NCBI RefSeq assembly: GCF_013044515.1
Contig: NZ_JABEPR010000001.1
Coordinates: forward strand, 434,001 to 498,000
Source of the DNA: Sphingomonas sp. ID1715
Lineage (GTDB): Bacteria > Pseudomonadota > Alphaproteobacteria > Sphingomonadales > Sphingomonadaceae
Direction of reading: 5' to 3'
Length of the DNA: 64,000 nt
The translations under genes and the position numbers were made by a program. Shown in pieces: positions 43,731 through 53,475 of this stretch (position 1 is the first letter of the stretch; each line of letters opens with the position of its first letter). The notes under the pieces were generated by a model that saw nothing but the letters and a program-made list of their open reading frames with translations, was not told the DNA's origin and did not search any database.

Positions 43731-44344
43731 CAAACGAGCAGAAATCCGGGACGTCCGACCGCCGTCGCGAGCGGTTCGTCGAAGTCGCCCGCCACGCCTT
43801 CTTCGCGCATGGATATGGCGCCACATCGATGTCGTCCATCGCAGCACAGGTTGGCGGCTCGAAAACGACGCTTTGGACCTATTTTCCGTCGAAGCAGGAT
43901 CTGTTCGCCGCCGTACTTGACGACCTGGTAGAGCGCTATGGCCGGGCGCTGGAAGTGAGCTTCGACATCGAAGCCGATGTCGCAAGCGAGTTACGCCGCT
44001 TCGGGCAGGCACTGCTCCAGACGCTTCACTCGCAACCGATCGTAGACATGCATCGGCTGGTCATCGGCGAGGCGGGCCGTTTTCCCGAGCTTGGCGAGAT
44101 GATGTATGAGCGCGGAGCCGCGCGCGGCAAGCGCAACCTCCGCGCCTTCGTTGGCGAGGCTATGACGCGCGGAAAGCTGCGCGCGGGCGATCCGGCGGTC
44201 GCTGCGCAGCAGCTGGTCGGAGCGATTCAGCTCGGCTCGCCGCAGATGCACTTGCTCGGATTGGCCGGCGCACCGACTGCAGCCGAGAGCGAGGTGGAGA
44301 TCGAAACCGCCGTCGCAGCGTTCATGCGGGCATGGGGCATCTGA
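43715..44344 (+). CDS. TetR/AcrR-family repressor of the efflux operon
   Basis: A 209-residue regulator with a TetR helix-turn-helix (RRRERFVEVARHAFFAHGYGATSMSSIAAQVG..KTTLWTYFPSKQDLFAAV) and a helical ligand domain of the AcrR C-terminal type (GEAGRFPELGEMMYERGAARG). It is divergent from the pump operon with twin palindromes in the spacer, a standard local repressor arrangement. The start codon is close to the transcription start region, so the message may be nearly leaderless. Its end overlaps the GH43 gene by 13 bp. Confidence 0.92.
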   Translation: MIPTSTNEQKSGTSDRRRERFVEVARHAFFAHGYGATSMSSIAAQVGGSKTTLWTYFPSKQDLFAAVLDDLVERYGRALEVSFDIEADVASELRRFGQALLQTLHSQPIVDMHRLVIGEAGRFPELGEMMYERGAARGKRNLRAFVGEAMTRGKLRAGDPAVAAQQLVGAIQLGSPQMHLLGLAGAPTAAESEVEIETAVAAFMRAWGI

Positions 44345-45681
44345 ACCTGTACTTTTCGGCCACCGTTTCGCACCAGGGTCATCTCATCGTGTCCGGCCCT
44401 TCCGTGCATGGCCCCATCGAGACGCGCGAGTATCCGCTCGGCGATCGGCAGCATGGGGCCTGGCTCGATGCCTTCCGCGGAATCGCGGAGACCTTCGGCA
44501 CTCGCCTGCCCCGCAACCGCGAACACCCCCAGCCCACCGGACACTGCGCCGCCATCGAGCCATTGCTGACGCGCAATATCGGCACGGGCATTCGCGACGG
44601 CTATGGCGATCCCGCGGTCCTGCACACCGAGCACGGCTATTTCCTCGTCGCCACCTCCAACGACGCGCCGGATTCCTTTCCGATCCTGCATTCGTACGAC
44701 CTGAACGACTGGAAGCATCTCGGCTTCGTCTTCCCCGCGGGTGTGGCACCGCCCTGGGCGATCACGGGCGAGGGCATCGCCGATTTCTGGGCGCCCGAAC
44801 TGCACCAGGTCGGCGACGAGTATCTGCTCTGCTTCACCGCGCGCAACGCGGCGCGCGAACTCTGCATCGGTCTCGCCCGCGCGGCTCACCCGGCCGGTCC
44901 ATTCACCGCCGATCCCGAGCCCTTGCTCACCGGTGGGGTCATCGACCCACATTTGCTGGTGTGTGAAAACCGAACCCTGCTGTTCTGGAAGGAGGACAGC
45001 AATGCCGTCTGGCCGCGCCGCCTCGCTGGCCTGCTCGAAGCGGAGCCCGGTCTGGCCGAGCGCGTGTTCGACGATGATGCGGATCGGCGCACCGCTCACC
45101 TCTGCGCCGCGCTCTGGGGCTGGGCGCGGAGGGCGTCGCCGATGGAGCAATTCTTCGCGTTGCAGCCGATGATCGAAGCCGCCGTCGCCCACTATGACGA
45201 TGTTCGCCTTCGCGCGCAGGATTATCCGGAGGTGGCCGAGGCCATGCGGACGCGCGTCTTCGCGCAGCAACTGGCAGCGGACGGGCGTTCCCTTGTCGGC
45301 GAGCGGACAGTCGTCCTGGTCAACGATCTCGCCTGGGAAGGCCATCTGATCGAGGGCAATTGGGTGACGCGCCAGCACGGGCGGCATTATCTCTTCTACT
45401 CAGGCAACGACTTCTCGACGCCCGATTACGGTATCGGCGTCGCCCTCGCCGACGAGCCGACCGGGCCGTATCGAAAGATGCCCGAGCCACTGCTGCGGAC
45501 GAACGTGTCATGGTGGGGTCCGGGGCATCCTTCGGTCGCTTCCGGGCCTGACGGCGTGCCTCGCCTCTTCTTCCACGCCTTTCCGCCCGGCACCGGCGGC
45601 TACAAGCAGTTCCGTGCGCTGCTCAGCGCCCGCCTCGCCTTCCATCCTGACCGGGTCGATCTGCTCACGCCCGATCAGTAG
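44332..45681 (+). CDS. GH43-like glycoside hydrolase
   Basis: A 449-residue protein with the five-bladed beta-propeller signatures of GH43: GYGDPAVL with D93, DFWAPELHQV with E156, VIDPHLLV with D205 and, later, GPGHPSV. No signal peptide is visible, so it would act on imported oligosaccharides, such as arabino- or xylo-oligosaccharides. A helical insertion (residues about 225-315, including MEQFFALQPMIEAAVAHYDD) interrupts the propeller, which is unusual. It overlaps the TetR gene by 13 bp, hinting at co-translation although the functions differ. The catalytic assignment is tentative. Confidence 0.75.
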   Translation: MGHLNLYFSATVSHQGHLIVSGPSVHGPIETREYPLGDRQHGAWLDAFRGIAETFGTRLPRNREHPQPTGHCAAIEPLLTRNIGTGIRDGYGDPAVLHTEHGYFLVATSNDAPDSFPILHSYDLNDWKHLGFVFPAGVAPPWAITGEGIADFWAPELHQVGDEYLLCFTARNAARELCIGLARAAHPAGPFTADPEPLLTGGVIDPHLLVCENRTLLFWKEDSNAVWPRRLAGLLEAEPGLAERVFDDDADRRTAHLCAALWGWARRASPMEQFFALQPMIEAAVAHYDDVRLRAQDYPEVAEAMRTRVFAQQLAADGRSLVGERTVVLVNDLAWEGHLIEGNWVTRQHGRHYLFYSGNDFSTPDYGIGVALADEPTGPYRKMPEPLLRTNVSWWGPGHPSVASGPDGVPRLFFHAFPPGTGGYKQFRALLSARLAFHPDRVDLLTPDQ

Positions 45682-46493
45682 GCCGGCTCGAGCAGGCCGG
45701 CGATCGTGTGGTGCTGCACGATCGGCTCGAGCCGCTCGACGACGCGATACGTCAGATGTTCGCGCACCCGAGGCGGCAGAGCGTGGAGATAGCCGCTAGT
45801 CACCTGCAGGTCATGGTGCTGGGCGTTGGTGGCGTCGGTTGCGTCGACGCCGACGACCAGCACGGGCCGCGGTTCGTTCGAGCGGTTGGCGGTGCCGCGA
45901 TGGACGGTCAGCGCCGAACGCACCGACATGTCGCCCCGTTGCGGCAGCTTCTGCTCAGCGCGCTCGACATAGCGCGGCCACAGCTCGCGCGGCGGGAACA
46001 TGCCCTTGGCGCAGCCTTCGAACTGGTCCCATTGAGTGCCGGGCGCAATCTCGAACGGGCCATGCTCCGGCCGGGTGTCGACGGCCGTCAAGTTGAACGC
46101 CAGCGAGTTCAGGCGACGACCCCTGGCCGTCGCCTCCGGCACTGCGAAGTCGCGGTGCCAAGGCTGGTCGGCCGCACCCGGAAAGGGGATGTCGAAGCCG
46201 ACTTCGACTATCCTATAGTCGGGCCCGAGCACCGCTTCGCACACCGCCACGAACCACGGATGGGTGACGATGTCGACGAAGCCGCTGACCCGCTCCGGAT
46301 GGACCTCGACGTACCATCTTTGCGGACCGCGCGGCAATGCCCCGCCGGGCACGTCCTTGACCTCTTCCCAGATCGTCCAGATGTCCGCCGCCATCCGGTC
46401 TGCCCATTCCGGCGGAAAGGCGCCCTTCAGGCCGGTGATCCCCGGCCCGTAGAGCGCCCCCATGATCTGCGCGACGTCGTACCGGTCGTCCAT
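45675..46493 (-). CDS. Phytanoyl-CoA dioxygenase (PhyH) family protein
   Basis: A 272-residue Fe(II)/2-oxoglutarate oxygenase. The iron triad appears as H-R-D in QPWHRDFAV and a distal His in SALTVHRGTANRSNEPRPV, where the Arg would bind 2-oxoglutarate. The substrate is unknown; bacterial members act on lipids, halogenated or secondary-metabolite substrates. Start 46493 begins at MDDRYDVAQIMGAL; a longer open frame upstream overlaps the VOC gene and is not used. It is downstream of the VOC and methyltransferase genes on the same strand. Confidence 0.82.
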   Translation of the reverse strand: MDDRYDVAQIMGALYGPGITGLKGAFPPEWADRMAADIWTIWEEVKDVPGGALPRGPQRWYVEVHPERVSGFVDIVTHPWFVAVCEAVLGPDYRIVEVGFDIPFPGAADQPWHRDFAVPEATARGRRLNSLAFNLTAVDTRPEHGPFEIAPGTQWDQFEGCAKGMFPPRELWPRYVERAEQKLPQRGDMSVRSALTVHRGTANRSNEPRPVLVVGVDATDATNAQHHDLQVTSGYLHALPPRVREHLTYRVVERLEPIVQHHTIAGLLEPAY

Positions 46494-46527
46494 GTGGCAA
46501 AAACCGTCGAGCCGACCGGCGGCTCCC

Positions 46528-46911
46528 TCAGTTCGGCATGCGGTGCAACGCACACAACTTATTGCCGTCGGGATCGCGCAGATAGGCAAGGTAAAGCTTG
46601 CCGAAGCCACCTTCCCGCACGCCGGGGGGATCCTCGCAGCTGGTGCCGCCCGCCTCGCAACCCGCCTTGTGCCAGGCGTCCGCCTGCGCCGGGTTCTCCA
46701 TCGCAAAGCCGACGGTGCCGCCATTCGCATGGGTGGCCGGTTCGCCGTTGATCGGGCTCGTCACCATGAAGATGCCGCCATTGTGCATGTAGATCAGGCG
46801 GCCCTTGTCGTCGTGGATGGCGGGCTTGCCGCCCACTGCGGTGAACAGCGCATCGTAAAATTTCTTCGATCGGTTCGTGTCGTTGGACCCAACCACCATG
46901 TGACTGAACAT
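46528..46911 (-). CDS. VOC (glyoxalase/dioxygenase fold) family protein
   Basis: A 127-residue protein with the paired beta-alpha-beta units of the vicinal-oxygen-chelate fold: MFSHMVVGSNDTNRSKKFYD at the start and LAYLRDPDGNKLCALH at the end, with possible metal ligands H4 and a Glu or His near the C-terminus. Its function is unknown. The ribosome site GGAGGAGGAG ahead of the ATG at 46911 decides the start. Probably in an operon with the methyltransferase gene upstream (20 bp) and PhyH downstream (34 bp). Confidence 0.85.
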   Translation of the reverse strand: MFSHMVVGSNDTNRSKKFYDALFTAVGGKPAIHDDKGRLIYMHNGGIFMVTSPINGEPATHANGGTVGFAMENPAQADAWHKAGCEAGGTSCEDPPGVREGGFGKLYLAYLRDPDGNKLCALHRMPN

Positions 46912-46931
46912 CGTTGCTCCTCCTCCCAAGT

Positions 46932-47528
46932 CTATTCAGCCGCCTCGCGGACGGGCTGCGCCAGTGCTGCGACGCGTGAGCGATAAACCCACACGCGCGC
47001 GGGTGGCAGATTACGCCACACCTGCTCAGCCAGAGCGACCTCAAGCTCGTGCGATCGGGGCAGTGGCGGACGGACGCCATAGGAATATTGGACGAACGGC
47101 GCTCCGGGAGGAATCAGCCGCAGCAACGTCAGCACCAGCTCGATGCGGTCGTGCGCCGGAAAGTTGAGCAGCGGCAGGCTCGAGATGATGCCGTTGAAGG
47201 GTCCCAGTTGGTCCAGCCGTTCGGCATCTGTCGCATCGCCTTCGATCACTTCCAGTCGTGGAAAGCGGGATCGCAGCATACGGGCGAAGGTCGGATCGGC
47301 TTCGATCGCGAGGACGCGCTCAGCGCCGAGCCCGCGCCGGACCAGTGCCTTGGTGATGGCGCCGGTGCCGGGGCCCAGTTCGAGCACGCGGCCGGGTGCA
47401 GAGAAATCGATCTGCGCCGCCATTGCCTCGGCAAGCGCGGGGCTGGCAGGGCTGATAGCGCCGATCGCCCGCGGATTGCGGGCCATGCGCTCGACGAAGC
47501 TCAGCCAATCCTTCAACGGTCCGGGCAC
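46932..47528 (-). CDS. Class I SAM-dependent methyltransferase (PmtA-like)
   Basis: A 198-residue methyltransferase with the SAM-binding motif VLELGPGTGAITKALVRRG, the acidic loop VLAIEADPTF and GDATD. Its length and the N-terminal GPLKDWLSFVERMARNPRAI resemble the phospholipid N-methyltransferase PmtA, which makes phosphatidylcholine, and RNA-adenine-methyltransferase-like relatives; the former is the better guess. First gene of the three-gene minus-strand unit. Confidence 0.8.
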   Translation of the reverse strand: MPGPLKDWLSFVERMARNPRAIGAISPASPALAEAMAAQIDFSAPGRVLELGPGTGAITKALVRRGLGAERVLAIEADPTFARMLRSRFPRLEVIEGDATDAERLDQLGPFNGIISSLPLLNFPAHDRIELVLTLLRLIPPGAPFVQYSYGVRPPLPRSHELEVALAEQVWRNLPPARVWVYRSRVAALAQPVREAAE

Positions 47529-47583
47529 GGGCGTGCCATGGCCGTTCCGCCGACGGAGCGCAACGGGCTAAGTCGGTGTTCTA

Positions 47584-47868
47584 ATGGGCATGAACGAACC
47601 AAGCTGCTGGCTTTGCGCGCGCCCGCTCGGGCGGCGGATCGAATATCATCACCCCCGCCCGAAGAGCCGCGGCGGCCGCGAGACCGTTCCGGTCCACCCG
47701 ATCTGCCACCGCACCATCCATGCCCGCTTCTCGAATCTGTCTCTCGCTAGGTCGCCCCACGCAGAGACGATGCGGAAGGACGCCGAGATTGCACGCTTCC
47801 TGGTGTGGATCGCCAGCAAGCCACCGGATTTCAGCGCACCGACCCGGCGGCGCAAAGACAGAGTCTGA
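47584..47868 (+). CDS. Small HNH endonuclease-like protein
   Basis: A 94-residue protein with a Cys pair (CWLC) followed by an HNH-type core: EYHHPRPKSRGG, VHPICHRTIH. The zinc-binding Cys pair and the HH and HxxCHxxIH residues are present, so the fold should be intact. Stand-alone HNH proteins of this size occur widely and their substrates are unknown. ATG 47590 is an alternative start. It ends 9 bp before the tRNA-Gln gene on the other strand. Confidence 0.75.
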   Translation: MGMNEPSCWLCARPLGRRIEYHHPRPKSRGGRETVPVHPICHRTIHARFSNLSLARSPHAETMRKDAEIARFLVWIASKPPDFSAPTRRRKDRV

Positions 47869-47877
47869 GCTGGAGAC

Positions 47878-47952
47878 TGGCTGGGGCGGCAGGATTCGAA
47901 CCTGCGAATGCCGGTACCAAAAACCGGTGCCTTACCACTTGGCGACGCCCCA
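47878..47952 (-). tRNA. tRNA-Gln (anticodon TTG)
   Basis: On the minus strand the 75-nt sequence forms a cloverleaf: acceptor TGGGGCG/CGCCCCA, anticodon arm CCGGT-TTTTGGT-ACCGG with anticodon TTG, T arm GCAGG-TTCGAAT-CCTGC, and encoded CCA. The opening U-A pair is typical for tRNA-Gln. Confidence 0.96.
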
Positions 47953-48004
47953 ACAGGCGGGCGCCTCTATAGCGCCCGCCGGTTCGCTGAAAACCCTCTA
48001 ATCG

Positions 48005-49093
48005 CTAGACGATGCGTTCCATCCAGCCGTGCGGATCGGGGGCGCGGCCGAACTGGATGTCGGTGAGCTGCTGACGCAGGCCCTCGGTCACCTGCCCCGG
48101 CCCGCCGCTGCCGACGGTGAAGTCGAGATCGTCCGATTTTACCCGGCCGATCGGCGTGACCACGGCGGCGGTTCCGCAGGCAAAGGCCTCGGTCAACCGC
48201 CCGCTGGCGGCATCCGCCTGCCACTGATCCAGCGAGTAGGGCTCCTCCTCGACTTTCAGGCCCTGGTCGCGCGCCAGGCGGATGAGAGAGTCGCGCGTAA
48301 TGCCGGCCAGGATCGTTCCGCCGAGCGGCGGCGTGCGCAGCCGACCGTCTTCGAATACGAAGAACACGTTCATGCCGCCCAGTTCCTCGATCCAGCGGCG
48401 CTCCACCGCGTCGAGGAATACGACCTGATCGCAGCCCTGACGCTGCGCCTCGGCAAGGGCAATCAGGCTGGCCGCATAATTGCCGCCGCATTTCGCCGCG
48501 CCCGTCCCCCCTGGCGCGGCGCGTGTGTAGTTGCGCGACGCCCATAGGGTCACTGCCTTAACTCCGCCCTTCCAGTAGGAGCCGACCGAAGAAGCGATGA
48601 CCGCATAGATATATTCGGACGAAGGTTTGACCCCCAGGAACACCTCGCTCGCGATCACGAACGGCCGCAGATAGAGCGCGCCGTCGGGAATGCTCGGAAC
48701 CCAATCCCGGTCGGTGCGGACCAGCGCGCGCAGGGACTCGCGAAAAATCTCCTCCGGTAGCTCCGGCATCGCCATACGGCGCGCGGACTCCCGAAGGCGC
48801 CGCGCATTCGCGTCCGGCCGGAACAAGGCGATGCCGCCGTCCGGTAGACGATAGGCCTTCAGCCCCTCGAATATCTCCTGCGCGTAATGCAGCACGGCGG
48901 AGGCAGGATCGGTCGAGATGGGCCCGCGCGCCACGATGCGGGCGTCATGCCAGCCCTGACCCTCGGCATAGCGAACGACCGCCATGTGATCGGTGAAGAC
49001 CCGGCCAAAGCCCGGATCGGCCAGCAAGGCATCGCGTTCGCCGGTCGCCAGCGGCGCCGCGTTGGGCTCGAAATCGAAGGTCAGGCTCATCAT
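48005..49093 (-). CDS. ilvE: Branched-chain amino-acid aminotransferase
   Basis: PLP enzyme that makes or breaks valine, leucine and isoleucine by transamination. The 362-residue protein belongs to the longer, eukaryote-like subgroup: FTDHMAVVRYAEGQGWHDARI, the PLP lysine region YAQEIFEGLKAY and, near the C-terminus, TEAFACGTAAVVTPIG. Two adjacent ATG codons (49093, 49090) follow a GAGAGGGG ribosome site. Divergent from the MarR gene 46 bp away. Confidence 0.94.
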   Translation of the reverse strand: MMSLTFDFEPNAAPLATGERDALLADPGFGRVFTDHMAVVRYAEGQGWHDARIVARGPISTDPASAVLHYAQEIFEGLKAYRLPDGGIALFRPDANARRLRESARRMAMPELPEEIFRESLRALVRTDRDWVPSIPDGALYLRPFVIASEVFLGVKPSSEYIYAVIASSVGSYWKGGVKAVTLWASRNYTRAAPGGTGAAKCGGNYAASLIALAEAQRQGCDQVVFLDAVERRWIEELGGMNVFFVFEDGRLRTPPLGGTILAGITRDSLIRLARDQGLKVEEEPYSLDQWQADAASGRLTEAFACGTAAVVTPIGRVKSDDLDFTVGSGGPGQVTEGLRQQLTDIQFGRAPDPHGWMERIV

Positions 49094-49139
49094 CCCCTCT
49101 CGCTTGCCGTCGCCTAGGGCCAATGGCAAGGCGAAGGCA

Positions 49140-49580
49140 ATGGCGTCCTTTCCATCCGCCCTGTTCCTCCGCGAACCCGAAGTGCGCCGCGGGCTGGAGC
49201 TGATGTTCGCGGGACAAGCGGAGCTGGCGCGGGCGGTCGAGCCGATCCTGGCGGGCGCCAAGCTTGGCCGGGCCCATCAACGTGCGCTCTACTTCATCGG
49301 CCGCCACGCGGACTCGACTGTCGGCGCCCTGCTCACCCGGCTCGGCGTGACCAAACAGTCCTTCAACCGCACATTGAACGAGCTGGTCGAACGAGGATTG
49401 GTCGAGGTTCGGGTGGGCCGCGACGATCGCCGCCAGCGGCTGCTGCGCCTGACGGACAGCGGGCGTGCGCTGGAAGCCGAGCTGTTCGAGGCGATGCGGG
49501 CGCGGCTGGCCTCTGCCTATGCGCAGGCGGGGCAGCAGGCGGTCGGCGGGTTCTGGGCGGTGCTTGAAGGTCTCGCCTAG
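49140..49580 (+). CDS. MarR-family transcriptional regulator
   Basis: A 146-residue winged-helix regulator: HQRALYFIGRHADSTVGALLTRLGVTKQSFNRTLNELVERGLV with the wing VRVGRDDRRQRLLRLT. It is divergent from ilvE and may regulate it, or merely neighbour it. The start ATG at 49140 was chosen because upstream codons in frame overlap the ilvE start antisense. Its stop overlaps the convergent proC stop by 4 bp. Confidence 0.87.
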   Translation: MASFPSALFLREPEVRRGLELMFAGQAELARAVEPILAGAKLGRAHQRALYFIGRHADSTVGALLTRLGVTKQSFNRTLNELVERGLVEVRVGRDDRRQRLLRLTDSGRALEAELFEAMRARLASAYAQAGQQAVGGFWAVLEGLA

Positions 49581-50383
49581 CGAGTCTGCTCCGCCAGTTC
49601 GCGCGCGCGCCGCTCTGCGGCCTGCATGGTTCTCGTTATCAGGCGGACGAGTGCACCCTCCTCATCAAGTACGTCGAGCCCCTTGCGCGTCATGCCCCCG
49701 ACACTCGCGACGCGCTCGGCGAGCTGGTCGGGGCTCTCGCCCGAGCCACGCGCCAGACCGGCCGCTCCGTCCGCGGTGCCCAGCGCCAAGCGGAGCGCCT
49801 GAGCCGGTTCAACCCCCAGCGCGGCGCCAGCGGCCGCCATGGCCGATATGAAACGGAAGACGAACGCCGGCCCGCTCGCCGTCAACGCGCTCGCAGCATC
49901 GAAAATGTGTTCGTCGTTCAGCCATTCCGACGACCCGAGCGGTGCCAACAAATTTTCGAGCGCTTCGTGTCTTTCTCCGGCCTGCCCGTGCAGCAGGACG
50001 ACACCCCGCCCCAATGCCACCGGCGTATTCGGCATCGCCCGAACGATCGCTCCTGCGGTAGGGAAACGCTGCCACAAGGCGCCCAACGACGTGCCCGCCA
50101 GGATCGAGACGAGCAGCGTTTCCGGCCCGACAGCTTTCGCCACGTCGGGAGCGACTTCGTCGAGCTTCTGCGGCTTAACGCCGAGCAAGAGCAGGCGTGG
50201 CGCCGCCTCGCCCTCGGGCAAGCGGTCGAGCGTGCGGACTTCAGGCGCCGGCTCCACGCCGCTCGGCCGAATGACCGTGACCTGGGACGGCGGCAGCCCG
50301 GCGCCGAGCCAGCGGCGCAGCATGGCACCCGCCATGTTGCCGCAGCCGATCAGCCAGATCGGACCATCATCGAGCCAGCGCAT
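49577..50383 (-). CDS. proC: Pyrroline-5-carboxylate reductase
   Basis: Last step of proline synthesis. The 268-residue product has the NAD(P) motif LIGCGNMAGAML, LLGVKPQKLDEV, MPNTPVALGRGV and the catalytic-domain signature GMTRKGLDVLDEEG near the C-terminus (with ALTASGPAFVFRF before it). Start 50383 avoids an upstream extension. In many sphingomonads ybjN lies immediately upstream; here a GGDEF gene and a palindromic element lie between the two. Confidence 0.94.
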   Translation of the reverse strand: MRWLDDGPIWLIGCGNMAGAMLRRWLGAGLPPSQVTVIRPSGVEPAPEVRTLDRLPEGEAAPRLLLLGVKPQKLDEVAPDVAKAVGPETLLVSILAGTSLGALWQRFPTAGAIVRAMPNTPVALGRGVVLLHGQAGERHEALENLLAPLGSSEWLNDEHIFDAASALTASGPAFVFRFISAMAAAGAALGVEPAQALRLALGTADGAAGLARGSGESPDQLAERVASVGGMTRKGLDVLDEEGALVRLITRTMQAAERRARELAEQTR

Positions 50384-50477
50384 CGTGCCGCCTAGCCACG
50401 CGCGCCGAGGGACGGCAAGCCGCACCGCAAAAAATCACTGCGGCGCTCCTCAAGAAGTCGAGCCGAGTGCCGTATTG

Positions 50478-51616
<1,139 letters not shown>

Positions 51617-51620
<4 letters not shown>

Positions 51621-51953
51621 GGTCCGTACTCAATCACCAGATCGAGCGTGATCGCCCGGAGCTGCGCGCTGGCGAGGAGCGCAGCGCAGTCGCGTAGCTG
51701 ATGCTACGCGCAAGCAAGCGACGATGAGGCCGGCCGCCATGTCCCCCAGACATGGCTGAAACTGTCCGGGGGACAGTTTCACCTGCTCATCAGCGCGCCG
51801 CTCCGGACGACCCCTTCGGGGCGGGGCGCCTTTTGGCCTGTGGAGGGCGTCGCTCGATCGGTCACGATGTGCAACATCGCTCCCTCCTCGCTCCTACCCA
51901 CAGGCCAAAACTCGCCCAGTCACGCCGACCTGGCGATTGAGTACGGACCCTAG
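51617..51953. repeat. 337-bp palindromic MITE-like element with 19-bp terminal inverted repeats
   Basis: The ends are exact inverted copies, CTAGGGTCCGTACTCAATC at 51617-51635 and its complement at 51935-51953, extended inward by an imperfect NCCAGNTCG. Inside are perfect hairpins: CGCGTAGC arms (51691-51710), GCCATGTC arms (51736-51756), GAAACTGTCC arms (51758-51780), CCCC/GGGG (51811-51821), TTTTGGCCTGTGG arms (51831-51843 with 51898-51910) and CGATGT arms (51865-51879). No coding frame is supported. It lies exactly between two convergent stop codons. CTAG at both ends may be a target duplication. It could be a non-autonomous transposon remnant and may also act as a two-way terminator. Confidence 0.85.
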
Positions 51954-51956
51954 AGC

Positions 51957-52469
51957 TCAGGCTTCGCCTTGGGTCTCGATCAGCGCGGCGGCAATGGCCT
52001 CGCGCGGCGACTTGCCGCCCCACAGCACGAACTGGAACACCGGGTAGTAGCGTTCGCATTCGTCGATCGCCGACTCGATGATGCTTTCGGTCTGCGGCAG
52101 CGACAGGCTCGGCTCCTCGCCTTCCAGCAAGGCCGCGTGCCGGAACAGCAGGATGCCACTGGTCGACCAGAGCTCGAAATGGCCGAGCCAGAGTTGCTCG
52201 TTGACGAGGCCGATCGTCTCGTAGAGCGCAGCGCGCTTGTCTTCCGGTACCTTGATGTCGGGTAGCGCCAGAAACTGGAGCACCCGGTCTTCGTCGCGCC
52301 AGACGCCGCGCAGCTCATATTCGGTCCAGCTGCCCTTTACCGTCGCGATGATTTCGTCATCGGCAGACCGGTCATAGGACCAGCCGTGCGCGGCATAATA
52401 GCTCTCGAGCATCTCGATCGGGGCGGCGGTTTCGCCTTCAGCTTCTTCGAAATCTTCTAGCGTCATCAT
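51957..52469 (-). CDS. YbjN domain protein
   Basis: A 170-residue protein of the YbjN/T3SS-chaperone-like fold (MLESYYAAHGWSYDRSADDE, then LQFLALPDIKVPEDKRAALYE). YbjN proteins affect stress tolerance and motility in enterobacteria; the alphaproteobacterial function is unknown. Two ATGs are adjacent (52469, 52466). It is last of the ubiK-ybjN-like minus-strand group and its stop is 3 bp from the palindromic element. Confidence 0.85.
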   Translation of the reverse strand: MMTLEDFEEAEGETAAPIEMLESYYAAHGWSYDRSADDEIIATVKGSWTEYELRGVWRDEDRVLQFLALPDIKVPEDKRAALYETIGLVNEQLWLGHFELWSTSGILLFRHAALLEGEEPSLSLPQTESIIESAIDECERYYPVFQFVLWGGKSPREAIAAALIETQGEA

Positions 52470-52584
52470 GGCCGGTCCCCGGTAGCAGCCCCATGCCGGC
52501 CATGATCGCAGCGTGCGAACAAGCCAGCAAGCGCGCCCCTGTGGGCGAGTTCATAAAGCTGTGGATAGGCTTGGAACAAGTTGT

Positions 52585-52854
52585 TCAAATAACAGGCGGC
52601 GCTTGCGTCCCATTCTGAGCCGCTTCTAGCGCCGCGATGCGGACGCGCAGCGCATCGGCTTCGTCGCGCGCGGCAGCCGCCATCGCCTTCACCGCTTCGA
52701 ATTCCTCGCGGCTGACAAAGTCCATGCCGCCGATCCATTCCTTCATCCGCTCGCGCATCGAGGATTCGGCTTCGCGGCCCATGCCCGCCACCGTGCCGGC
52801 GACGCCATTCAGCATCTTGGCGAAATCATCGAAGAAACGGTTCTCGGTCTGCAT
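52585..52854 (-). CDS. ubiK: UbiK-type ubiquinone-biosynthesis accessory factor (BMFP)
   Basis: An 89-residue helical protein with an N-terminal membrane-binding amphipathic helix (ENRFFDDFAKMLNGVAGTVAG) and a C-terminal coiled coil (REEFEAVKAMAAAARDEADALRVRIAALE), the pattern of the BMFP/UbiK family that supports aerobic ubiquinone synthesis with UbiJ. It sits 12 bp downstream of tspO. Confidence 0.88.
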   Translation of the reverse strand: MQTENRFFDDFAKMLNGVAGTVAGMGREAESSMRERMKEWIGGMDFVSREEFEAVKAMAAAARDEADALRVRIAALEAAQNGTQAPPVI

Positions 52855-52866
52855 GGTCGCTCCTGA

Positions 52867-53421
52867 TCAGCGTCCTATGTGGGTGCTGGCGAAGCCGGGC
52901 ACAAGCTGCTCCGCATCCGGGTTCAAGCGCCGGATGTCGTTGTTGAGCGCGGCGGCGAAGCACAGCCAGGCGAGATAGGGCACCATCAGCCACGCCGCGA
53001 GCGGCCGGACGCGACCGAACACAAGGGTGGTGGCGAGCGCGGCCACGAAGATCGCGGCGATCAGCCACAAGGCGGCGGTCACCTGGTGCAGCCCGAAGAA
53101 CAGCGGCGACCAGGCCAGGTTCAGCGCCAGCTGCGCGACAAACAGGGCAACGGCAAGTCCCCGCAGCCGATTGCCGCGCGCATTCAGGATCATGGCCAAG
53201 GCGAGGCCCTGCAGGACGTAGAGGACGGCCCAGGCCGCGCCGAAGGCCCAGCCGGGCGGCATCGCTTCCGGCTTCGCCAGCATCGCGAACCATGGGTTGT
53301 CGTTGCCCGAGCCGGCGAGTCTTCCGGACAAGAAGCCCAGCCCGACGACCACCGGCACCGTTATCAACGCCCGCCGCAGAAAGGCGCCTCTCAACTGTTC
53401 ACGCGACGCGATCTGGCTCAC
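52867..53421 (-). CDS. tspO: TspO/MBR-family membrane protein
   Basis: A 184-residue membrane protein with five helices and the aromatic motifs of the family (PPGWAFGAAWAVLYVLQGLAL, LNLAWSPLFFGLHQ, WLMVPYLAWLCFAAALNNDI). TspO binds porphyrins and in Rhodobacter modulates photosynthesis genes in response to oxygen. The N-terminus has about 20 extra residues compared with short family members. Operon with ubiK is likely. Confidence 0.92.
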   Translation of the reverse strand: MSQIASREQLRGAFLRRALITVPVVVGLGFLSGRLAGSGNDNPWFAMLAKPEAMPPGWAFGAAWAVLYVLQGLALAMILNARGNRLRGLAVALFVAQLALNLAWSPLFFGLHQVTAALWLIAAIFVAALATTLVFGRVRPLAAWLMVPYLAWLCFAAALNNDIRRLNPDAEQLVPGFASTHIGR

Positions 53422-53475
53422 AGAATCTCCACCCCTGTCGCGCGGCTCCCTAGCGTCGCCACACAGAGAGTCGAG

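Noticed and set aside
46494-46730. In-frame upstream extension of the PhyH gene
   Set aside because: It lies within the VOC gene in another phase and lacks family similarity; MDDRYDV is the likely start.
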